This document shows positions 35,001 to 47,000 of a stretch of DNA of 64,000 nt, one piece after another. Below the pieces are notes generated by a model, which was not told the DNA's origin, searched no databases, and was given only the letters and a program-made list of their open reading frames with translations. A program made the translations under genes and the position numbers. The stretch is taken from positions 45,734,194-45,798,193 of the forward strand of contig CP136069.1 in assembly GCA_032622095.1 (NCBI GenBank), written 5' to 3'. This DNA is from Siphonodentalium dalli. Taxonomy: Eukaryota > Mollusca > Scaphopoda > Gadilida > Siphonodentaliidae. Position 1 is the stretch's first letter. Each line of letters opens with the position of its first letter.

Positions 35001-38000
35001 ACAATATTGGTAGAGCAGTACAGTATATCAGCATCAGGATGTCATAATCTTGAGGAGTGTCTTCCTGAGAATCCCTGGCACTGATGTGGTTATCAAGGCC
35101 TGATTACATGTATATAACTAACAAATATACAAAAACATGTGAGTGATTTAAAGTGGTGTCTCGGGTCCATAACTAAGCTATTTCATTGAATGAGTAATTG
35201 GTGGTTGCAGGAGAGATGATGATAAGATATAAAGGCGAATCAATTTTCTTAAAGGGGTACTGTACACTAAATCTGACCATTTATGGGACATCTCCTTTTA
35301 TCCTCAACAGAATATATGATACAAATGAATGAATTTGAACCATGGATGAGTGCAAAATACACTCACATGCTCCATGAATGATGCAAACAACATGGTAGTT
35401 ATAATGAAAATGAGTTTATGACTGGAGTCATAAATTCATTTTCATTATAATTACCATGCACATCAGTGTATTTTGCACTCATCCATTACTCAAATTCATT
35501 CATATGTTGCATATATTCTGTTCAGTGTTAAAGAAGATGGTCCCATAAATGGCCGGATTTAGGGTGCAGTAATGCCCCAAATAATCGACTCCTTTGTAAA
35601 GGAGTCGATTACTTAGGGCATTACTGTACAGTACCACTTTAATCACAAGCTATGGTGAACTGTGGATGCATTATAATTTCTGTTTCTAACTTCCAGGAAT
35701 GACAGACTTTCAGTACCTTCCGGTTGAGAAAACAACATCAGGATACACTAGTATCATGGACGATATTCTAATTCACAAGTTCGGCAGCTACGAAGAGTTC
35801 ATTAACAAGAATGCACCTCTCTTTACTCCTCCTATGATATTTTCTCGAATAGATCAACCTGTTGAGTATCTCTTCCGACCTGATGTTCAGCATAAACAAG
35901 ACTACGATGATCCATCGAGGATGAGGAGTGATAACCTCATTGGTTCAGGTTTGTTCAGCTCTTGGATAGCATTGTCATGGTTGATTTCTGGCCTAAAAAT
36001 ATGGTGCTGGACATTTGCAGAATGAGGTCCACAGAGGGTGAATTTAGTGATGCTACCCTGTACAGCATAATGGTATGCTTTTGGGTTTAAAATAGTCAAT
36101 TTTAGTAACAAAATCGGTAAAAAAAAAAAAAAATTGTGCAAACCAAGGGGCATAACTCAGTGATAAATTTACTAACAAGCCAAAGTATAGACATTCTGTT
36201 TACACCTACCATTTCTGTCGAAAATAAAAATGCTTGATGGAATCTATGCCGAAGATAATGGCTCAGCATAGATTTGAATTACAGTACCCGCTCCCAGGTT
36301 TGCCAAAATTGCTGGAAATTGTGTATTGCTACTTTAGTGACTTTCGAATGGTTTTAAAGACATATTATGGACTTATTCACATCACTTTAATACATTAAAA
36401 AAAAATGCTTGTCATATGAATTTTACTTTTTTGCCAGATGAAATTATTTTTGCCATTGGCAAGTGCGAACCCTGAATTTCGGAGAGAAACATACTCCTTT
36501 TGAGTTGGATATTCGGGGAATCGGGCACAGTTTGTGAACGAGCCGACTTGCCAGGGGATACACAAACTACTTTCATGCTTGAATCCCCAAATATGCAATG
36601 AAACAAGGTACGGTCATCTCCATTGTAATTCAGTCCACCAAAACAATTAAAAGAAACAGCACGAAAAGCATTTTTATCGGCATTACATGCCATGAAGTGA
36701 GATATCCTTTTGTCGATGATCAAATCTATAGGTATGTTCCATGTGGTTACTCGGAATAGGGCCCAAACAACTTTATGTTAACTTAACCTCTTCTATAGTA
36801 AACAACTTTATGTTAACTTAATCTCTTCTGTAGTAAACAACTTTCCAGATTGAACTCGATTAAGCAACTCCTGGATGCTTTGTGGCATATTTGACGGATG
36901 TTATCAATGACAGTGTACTCCATTAAATTTTTTTTCTCCCATCAGTGGCTAATGTTGGTGAATCTGAAACTGAAGTTAACAGCTCTTTGCCAATCAGAAT
37001 GCATGTTTTAGCAACAAATATTCAACTTTAATTCCTTGAGTTTGGTTTATTTCATAGCACGTCAGAAGAGGACTTTGCACACAATATTTGTGAACTATGA
37101 AGATGGCGTTCCGACAAAGCCGATGGATAAAGCGACAGAACTCTTGCGGGCTCGCATTGATGATCCGAATCAAGAAGCCGAGATCAGGAGAGTGAGTTTA
37201 ATATATCTCTTAATCCTTGAAATAGTGTGTCTGAAATTTGCAGAATGAGGTCCCCAGAGGGCGAATTTAGTCGCGCTATCCCGCACTGTGGGCTAGCATC
37301 ACAAAATTCATGCTCTGGGAACCTCATTCTGCTCAGACCTCAGCTGTGGGAAACCTAGGATCAGATTGAAGTTGTCGATGTTCCCCCATTAGTTACCTCA
37401 ATTATGCATTTTATCTTCTGCAAATTAGGGGATATAAAACTGAACAGAAGAGAAAAAGTAACTAAAATAAATGTTAATTTGAGACTATAGATACTTCCCA
37501 GAAGTTGAGGCCTAAGCACAATGAGGTCTCCTGAGGGTGTAGTTAGTAATACTAGCCCGCTGTGCAGGGTATCTTCACTAAATTCACCCTTTGGGGACCT
37601 CATTATGAAAATGACAGACACACTATTTCAAGGCTGATACCTCTGTTATGAAAATTATGTTAAAGGTTCTTTATTTGAATCTTGTTTAACACTTTCATGA
37701 CTGGAGCCGCGCGGGTGTAGCATTAAAGATCATGTGCCAGTCCATTGTCTCATATATGCGAGTCTCCCATAGGGAGCCTCGCATATATAAGGGAATACAC
37801 TGTATTACAAGTTCAAGGTAAATATTGTTAGGCCAATGCATTCTCTTATATATGCGAGGCCCCCTATTTTTACTTCAATCTTGTTTAATGTGCCACAGCG
37901 CCAGTATATAATTTTTTATTTTTTATATGTCTGTTAGTGAAAACCACAGTGATCCTCATGCAGCCACAGTCATATTTTTAAAGGCATTCCACAAACAGTT

Positions 38001-41000
38001 ATGCGATGTTGGTCAGGCATGAAATAAACTGAGAACACATGTGTGTTATTGGCTGATAGTCCATGGCACTCTTTCATTCCAGGAAGATAAAATATTTTGA
38101 CATGTAGGTATAATTTTCCTCCATCAATGCTTTTTGGCGGGGCTTGTAGACATGTTTATGGGGCCTAATTATACCGTATTCAGTAATGCCCTAAATAATC
38201 GACTCCTTAACCACAGTAGAATTATGGGTAATTTTTCAGGATTTAGTCGGAAATATGGATTGTTGCCATTCATCGGAAAGCTCTCAATTATTTAGAGCAT
38301 TACTCTATGCTTGAAGGTGAAATTTCCATTTGAGAATTCTCACAAATGAAATCCTTTCTTTGTAACTGCACAAAAGTTATTAGGCACAGGGTATACTGGA
38401 TTCAATACAGGGGTATACTGGACTACCATATGTCCATAGATGCAACATTGTCCAAGCTTTAAATCTCTTATCTGTTATTGTTATTGTTGTCAATTTTTTA
38501 AAACTTTGCACAGATATAATATTATCACATAATTAGCCACTAAACCTGACCTCGTCTGCTAAATTCGATTCGAGCCTCGCTAAAGCTTGGTTCGAATTGA
38601 ATTTAGTGTGCTCGGTTAATAAATTTTATATAGAATTGTGACTCATTAGAGATCCTCTATTACCACCATGGGAACCTGTAATTATGAGATTGTTTTTACT
38701 CATAGAGCAACAATTTCACAATCAAAATATAACCTCACATGTTATTTCAGCTTTTTGATGAGCAGCCCATTTGGTCCAAGAACAGTTTGGTCGGCCACTG
38801 TAAGGTCGGCCGTGTGGACAGATTCAAGTTTGTTCTACCTCTCGTGGCATTTTACTACCTCACAGGTCCTTGGCGATGTATGTGGTGTCGCCTTGGTTAT
38901 GACCCAAGAAAGGACAATTCAGCAAAAATATACCAGGTGCTTGACTTCCGAGTTAGAAGAAGTGAGTTTACGAGCTGTATCCTAGTTATAACCAGTATAT
39001 GCTCCCTTATCTATCAATTTCCTTTGATTCCATTTTATTATTGTTCCTGAAGAACATACCGTTTCATCATCTAAGGCAGTTTCATTTTTTTCAAGCGATT
39101 CCACACACCTGTGGAATTGGATGACTTCAGTGAGGTTTGCCTCGACCATGATACCGGAACTCTAAAATGAAAGCATCATCACCCATGACAAAACAAGCCC
39201 GGCCTGTTTCTGAATAAACTTTGGAAGTCTTTTTTCTTCAATTATTTGATTCTAGGATGGGTGGCTTGTAATAAATACAGAACAACATGTGGTGTGTGAA
39301 GGGGTTTGTCAATATGGCACTTGCACCTCTCGTTCTATCCCTCCACGCTGGCATTCATGACAAACTCATTCACACATTCGTGTTATTTTGTGTATATTGA
39401 TTTATTGAGCGTATCTTGTGTACCATGTTAAGAATGCTGAATTCAGGATAGCCTCAACCATTTCACGAAGGGAGCCGCATTAAAGATCCTGTGCCAGTGC
39501 ATTCTCTTCAGGGTTGGCACTGGACGAAAATTTACTCTTGCCAAAATTTTTGCCAAATGAAATTATTTTATGACAAATTAAAAAAATATTTTCCAAATTT
39601 AATTGCGCGTATAATTGGCGAAATTATCGTGTTTTTATCTTTGTTAAAAATTAACCACAGACACAGGTAAAATGAGCTACTAGAAAAGCAAGTTAGTATT
39701 ATTAATAAATATCAAAATGGCAATAAATATCTTAAGCGACACCTGCCTGGAAACTACATTTAATGTTGCTACACAGTCATCAAGTATACATATTATTTCG
39801 CCTTGTATTACTGCTGAAATCAACGAGCCATAAATTAATGCGTCGTCATTCACATTCGGCTGATTAACGTATTGTCTTATAATCGCTGGTAACATAATGC
39901 TGACATTATAAATATGTGCTATATAATGTCGCCATTAATATGCATTGTTACAATGAGTACATGCGTCCATAATCTAAATGGGCAAAGGGAGAATTAACTG
40001 TCAAAACAAATTAATAATTTACTTTTTGCGGTATCTACATTGAGATCATGTTACTAAGTACTTACAACAGCCTCAATGAAAAATTTACAGAACATCACTT
40101 TTGGTTTCCCATTGTATTGTCTGTAATTCGGCACACGTAACGAATAAACCACGTTGGATGATGTTTTATGACTAGATAGTTAACATCCCATAATTAAAAA
40201 TGCACCTGCCAAAATTTTTGCAAAATGAAAATATTTTTTGACATTGACAAATTTGGCAAGCGGCAGCGCGAACCCTGATTCTCTTATATATGAGAGTCTC
40301 CCATAGTGAGCCTTGCATATATAAGATAATGCACTGGCTTACAAGGTCAATGTAAATATTGTTAGGCCAATGTATTCTCTTATATATGCTATGGAAGACT
40401 CGCATATATAAGAGAATGCATTGGCACAGGGTTTTAGCAAATTTTCAGGAAGCTCCAGTCATGGAAGGGTTAAGGTTATTTTCACTAATCAGATAGTCAG
40501 TTGTGGTAACAGTTCAGGGATCACATGTCACTGTGCTCACTCATGCAATCCAGCACTCACTACTCAAGTCCACTACATCCCCCCAGACCATTTAAAGATG
40601 CATTCAGGGTTCCAGACCTCTAGTTACAACAAGAACATAAACATTGTAAATATAGAATGCCCAGGAAGGCCGATGACATCTCTGTTCGAAAGGTCTAGAT
40701 CTCTTGATCACAGTCATTAGACGCTTTTTGTGATCACCGAAGTTAAGCAACGTCGAACTCGGTTAGTCCTTGGATGGGTGACCGGCTTGGGACTCCGGGT
40801 GCTGCCAACTTTGGTGCGAATCCCGCACGTCTCTCTCTCATTCTGTTACACTCAGGGCTCGTCCGCTCCTCGGAGTCTGTGTCATGATGCGACCGCTCTG
40901 GGGGAGGACTCAGATTCAGAATCTCAAAAAGAATGGGGGAGTAGTGTAGCGGTCTCATTTTAAATATAGAAGGCCGATGATTTCTCTGCTCAAGAGGTCT

Positions 41001-44000
41001 AGATCTCTTGGTCACAGTCGTTAGACATCTTGAGCTCGGTTAGTCCTTGGGATGGGTGACTGGCTTGAGATTCCGGGGGCTGCCAACTTTCGGTGCGACT
41101 CCCGCACTTCTCTCTCTCATTCTGTTACACAAATCTATTTTAACATTGTTTTCTGGTTTGTTCTGTCAAAAACTGTTCAAAACAAAATATGAGATAGAAA
41201 CTGGGCCAATAAGTACCAAAGATCATTTTGTTGTTGAAATTTTAACAAAATAATTTTTGGTGTCCCTCTAAACTTTGAATCTGTATGAAATAAATGCATA
41301 GCAAATTTGATATCGAACAAAACAGCATCTTTCTTGTAGCACTTCTTGTTCCAAACATGTTATTAGTCGAGTTTTTTTCCAAAACTCGACTTATAGTATG
41401 ATGGGGGACGGTGGGCGGGCGGGCGGGTGGGCGGGCGGACGGGCGGGCGACATGTTTTGCTTATAACTCAACCGTTTATTGACAGATTAAAATAAAAATA
41501 AAACTAAAATTTTGGTGTGTGAGTACATATCCATGCACGTAAGCTGCAGACAAAAAATCTGGTTCGTCCGCACATTTATTACAGAGTTATGGCCCTTTGA
41601 ATTTTCAGCTCGTTAGCGCGATAACTTCAACAAACGTTATCCGATTTGATTGAAATTTGGTATATAGGTGTCTCCCAAGAATATCTCGGATGAGTTCGAA
41701 AACCGGCCTGGTCCGATAAAATTTGATAGAGTTATGGCCCTTAATTAGTCATTTTTCAAAAAATTTCAGCTCGTTAGCGCGATAATTTAACAAACATCAT
41801 CCTATTTGATTGAAATTTTGATATATAGGTGTCTCCCAAGAATACCTCGGACAAGTTAGAAAACCGGCCCGGTCCGATAAAATTTGATAGAGTTATGGTC
41901 CTTAAGTAGTCATTTTGTACGAATTTTGAGCTCGTTAGCACGATAACTTCAACAAACGTCATCCGATTCAACTAAAATTTGGTATATAAGTGTCTTCCAA
42001 TAATATACTGGACGAGTTCGAAAACCAGCCTGGCCCAATAAAATTTGATAGAGTTATGGCCCTTAATTAGTCATTTTTCGTGAATTTTTAGCTTGTTAGC
42101 ACGATAACTTCAACAAACGTCCTCCGATTTGTTTAAAATTTGGAATAGACATACCTGCCAAGAATATTTCGGACGAGTTCGAAAACCAGCCTGGCCCGAT
42201 AAAATTTGATGGAGTTATGGCCCTTAATTAATCATTTTTCGATTTTACCTATTAATTAGTCTACCGATACTGATGCACACCAATTGGCGGTAGCCACCGG
42301 CGGTAAGCCACCGAAAACGAGACACAGCATCTCTGATGCCACCTCTTGTTTTATACAATAGGAATATAGGATCTAAATAAAAACTAAAATAGGTTTCATA
42401 AAAAATTAGTCTGGAACCCTGAATCGGGCTTGTCAACCGGTACTTGTACCTTCCAAACTTGGCCGTTTTTTTTCGGTACCAGATTTGTAGACAAGTACTG
42501 GCGGTATTCGATGAACTGTACGAAAATCAAAGAACAGTCAGCTCATACATCTATGTTGATTTGTAAAATTATACTCACGTAACACATCGCAGAAATTAGT
42601 GGGTGCCAGTTCAGGATTCCCTCGTACCGGGAATGGGTTAGGTAACTGATATAAATTTTACATTCTAGTTTAAAACCTGTCAGTTTATGTTATCACATCA
42701 ACGTTGTCACATCAGCACACTGTATGTGACAGATCAAAGAGTAAGCCAGCATGCACACACATTAATCGAGCTGAGTGAATAACTGTGTCTCAATTTATCA
42801 AAGTGATGATGTCGTCACTTGTCAGTCAACTCACAACTACGGGTCATGCAGTATGATGCAATCACACATAAACATTAAGAGGTAATCTCTTTTAATTTCA
42901 TGCTCAAAGATGGCAATTTCCCACTCCCGATTTAGTGTTCTTAACTTCTTCATTGTTATTTCCCCACAGCCCACAATCCCCACATTCATCTTTATGAGGT
43001 TGTTCAAATATGATGATCAGGAAGACGGAGAAGTTTATACCAAAAATGACGTAATGTCCCACGAATGTTCGAAACTTAAAAACTCAGTTATTAAAAGTAC
43101 TGATACCTGTACTGCGGTACCACATCAGTACCGTTTTGGTTCCGAAAAACCAGGTACCTGTGGTACTTTTACTACTTTAGCAACCTGCCCTGAATACATC
43201 TTTAATATTCAGGAAACCACCCAACAAAATGTCTACTCCACAGGAGGTTTTCATGATGACTTACAAATCCAGTCTAAGAGAAGCTCTTTTGAATTCAGTC
43301 TTCCAACTCTACTCAACAAAAGTAACTCACAGGTGGCCAAGATTGATTTATCTGAGGTTAATACTAAAACTGGAAAACAAAAAACTCCTAGTGGAAGCAA
43401 AGAAATATCTCAGTTGCAGGTAAGAGGTATAAAACCCAGTCTGAATCAAACCGAGACTATTGAACTACAGTTATGCCCTAAATAATCAACTCCTTAACCA
43501 CAGCAGAAATATGGGTAATTTTTCAGGATTTAGTCGGAAATATGGCTTGTTGCCATTCATCGGAAAGCTCTCACTGAGATATTATTCCATATTTCCAACT
43601 AAATCCTGAAAAGTTAATCATAATTCTGCTGTGGTTAAGGAGTCAATTATTTAGGGCATTACTGTAGCTACGCAATAGATAGTCTGAAACAAACAGCAGG
43701 GAATCTCATTACTTATTATTGACCAGTGTTACCTAATGAGAATAGAATTAAATATTTCCAAGAATTTACAACAATTAGCACCGAAATTGTTATCAGCTAA
43801 AACTGAACCAAAAGTAGATATAAACTGTCAATCATAAAACTATATTTAATGCGGAGTGTGGGCGGTGATGTCATACTGTATGGATTGTCATGGAAAGCTA
43901 TTTATAGGTGTGGTAATAGGAAGGGTGTTGAAATATTTCAGACTATAGATCGCGCATTTAGTTCAATAGTTTCGGTTTGACTCAGATTGTATAAAGCCAT

Positions 44001-47000
44001 GCAACTCGGCATGTACTGTAATATAATTTCAATTGGTGGAAATGTATTCGCTTAGGCCAAAAAAAAAGGGTTTTGATTCTCGGGCATAGCCTCGTCTGGA
44101 AAAAAGGCCCTCGTTGAACCATTTTATTACGCTGTTCAATTTGACTGAAGCTGTCAAATGATAACACGAAAATAGGAAACTAGAAAACAGAAATTAGTTA
44201 TGTTTCAAACATCGAATATGATAGACATACAATGGTGTATGTGTTGGTATTCAAAAACAGACACTAGGCAACGATAACTACCAGGTATATTGTCACCACA
44301 AGCCGCCCAAACCCCAAGTTTATTAAGTCAAATGTGTTCAAATATTTCGGCATTTTATCAATTCGAAAAGGTAGATAACCCACTTTTCGGGCGGTAAACA
44401 ATTCTGAGATTTCCAATTTCGGGAATGCAAACCGGAAAGAAATATGGTGCGTATTGGCGATGTGTATGCTGGTTTAATATAACAGTAGTTGAAGTTTTTA
44501 TGGCTAGCATGTATTGAGGTACATAATACTTATTCAGATACGGCAGAATAAGTCATTCTAAACTTTCTATGAAGATCACTATATCTTTTCGTTTTGATTG
44601 TATTCACGTTCCGTATTTTTATTTGAGTAATTGAACCGGATATTTAGTTCTGTTTGTTGTTATTAAACATGCTTGTTACGAAACAATATTAGAAACGCAA
44701 ATATGCTCCCATTAAATGTGACAACAGGTGATAAAACGTTAGTAGACTGGTCCACCTACAACATTGAGAACGATCTTACCCTAGGCCAGCTCAGGAAAAA
44801 GCTGTTTATCGGCGAACTGGGGGATGAGGAACCCACTGAGAAAATGTGATAATTGGTCATTCTTTATAGTGGAATACATTAGTTTATATCAAAACAATGT
44901 TCTCCTTACATTTTCTTAACCTGGAAAGGTATAATAACCCATGCTAACTATGGGCATTATCCCCATAACAAAAATAAAAAAATAAAAATAAAACCCTCGC
45001 TCCCTCATCGATTCTCAAAAAAATTGCCTGTGAATCAAAATCCTTTTTTATTTTGGCCTTATTTCTTCATTTTATATATCATCACCTGACAAAATATTCT
45101 ACTCTGCATCGGTTGACAGACCCATTTTATATATTCCCTTTTGTAGGCCCGTTTAAAAAAAAATTATTGCTCTGTCCATCCATTCTCACTTTTGTTGTTT
45201 GTGAGCTATTTATTGTGCCCAGCCCATATTAATGAGCTAAAATATTTTATGAGCTAAGCTCCTAAATGGAGAGAAAAATTCACAAAAAGAATGTTTATGA
45301 GATTTTCTCAAAGATTGAAAGAAATATTGTTATGTTAACCCTTCCATGAATGGAGCTTCCTGAGATTTTGCGATAACCCTGTGGCTATAGAACCTCACAT
45401 ATATAAGAGAATACATTGGCCTAACAATATTTACCCTGAACTTGTTAGCCAGAGCATTCTCTTATATTTGTGAGGCTCCTTATTGGAGACTCGCATATAT
45501 ATATAAAGAGAATGCACTGGCACAGGATCTTTAATGCTGCACCAGCACAGCTCCTGTCATGAAAGGGTTAACACAGGAGATAACCACTAATGCTTGACAG
45601 CAAGTACATTAATTTTATGCATGTGTAAACAAATATAAAAGATTTGTGCCCTTTATTTAGATTTTTGGATGTTTCCGGACTGAGCTATGTTGATACCATG
45701 TAAGAACACGTAGGGAGTTTCAGTAGTTAGTATATATGCTGATTGTAAAGATTTATTAACCCTTTACCCAACAAACCGGCCAAAACCGGCCAAATAAAGC
45801 TTCAACAGCTTAAAATATCTTCGGTCTGTCTCAATAGAACCATACATATATGGATATCATTGGAACCGGCTCCTTGACCACATTGTGATGGTTACAGTTA
45901 TGCCCTGTGCCAATGCATTCTCTTATATATGCGAGTCGACCATAGGTCGCCTCGCATATATAAGAGAATGCATTGGCCTAAAAAAAACCTTTTTTTAACA
46001 CTTTTTACCATTTTTTCTTACATTCTTTAACAATTTTATAATTTTTAATGTATTAAGCCAATGCATTCTCTTATATATGCGAGGCGACCTATGGTCGACT
46101 CGCATATATAAGAGAATGCATTGGCACAGGGCCCTTCTGTTGGGTAAAGGGTTAAAAGGGGACAATTCAACCCAAAAGCATGCATAAGTGATCATATATG
46201 TTGAAAGTTATCTAGATTCATCATATCTTCTATTATATCTAATGTTTCCAGGAATCAAGGTACATCTTCCAGCCTGGCGTCCCTCCACCATACAGGCAGA
46301 TGTTTTATCAGTTCAAAGACATCAGAGTCCCTGCTGTGCAGAAATTAGTTCATTCTAATGATGGACAGGTTAGACTTAATCTATATATATATAATAGTAG
46401 GATCTGTCTGTCTGTCCTGTCCATCTGTCTGTCTGGAGGTGTTAGTTTTTCAAAATGCTTGATTTAAAAAAAAAAAATTAAATAAATAAAAAAATAAAAA
46501 AATAAGCTTACTATGGGCCTATTTCAGCACATATGTACACTCTTTCTATATGTGCTTTCACTGTGGCCCGCGCCATCCAACGGAATAAAGGTAGGGGCGA
46601 CAGGCGGTTTTGTGTAGGAGCCGCACGCCCCTCCATCGTTGAATTAAGACTTCCGAAGGGAGTCTGTTGCAGCTACTAATTTTATTTCCATTATTTTGTA
46701 CTATTCCATTGACCATATCAGTCCTGAGCTTTGGACCATAAACACGTTCTCTGTCAGAACTGACTGTTTTGGTTGATTAATTGAGGTTTGCTTAGCACAT
46801 TAATATTTTAATGGGAGTTATTAGGAAATGGTGGATATTTTCAGGAACAGGTCCCCGCATCAAGGAGAGAGTAATGTATTAATAACATTGCACCCTCTGA
46901 TTTGGCAATTTGACTTCCTCCATGTCACTCCATGGTGACCATGGTCAGCATAATCTTTAATAATTGGACCTCCTTGGTTGTTTTGGACCATAAACAGCAC

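Noticed and set aside
36412-36723. 103-codon minus-strand open frame
   Set aside because: Its end overlaps a fragment of the CAGGGTT hAT-like family (GCGAACCCTG near 36470) and no domain is visible.
40731-40812. Possible functional 5S rRNA gene
   Set aside because: The first third of 5S is absent and the copy is followed by a SINE-like tail; a second worn copy follows.
42910-43243. Upstream part of the open frame containing GTF3C5 exon 6, with AGs near 42968 and at 43212
   Set aside because: Those acceptors do not give the phase needed after exon 5 or would insert sequence absent from homologues; 43243 fits both.
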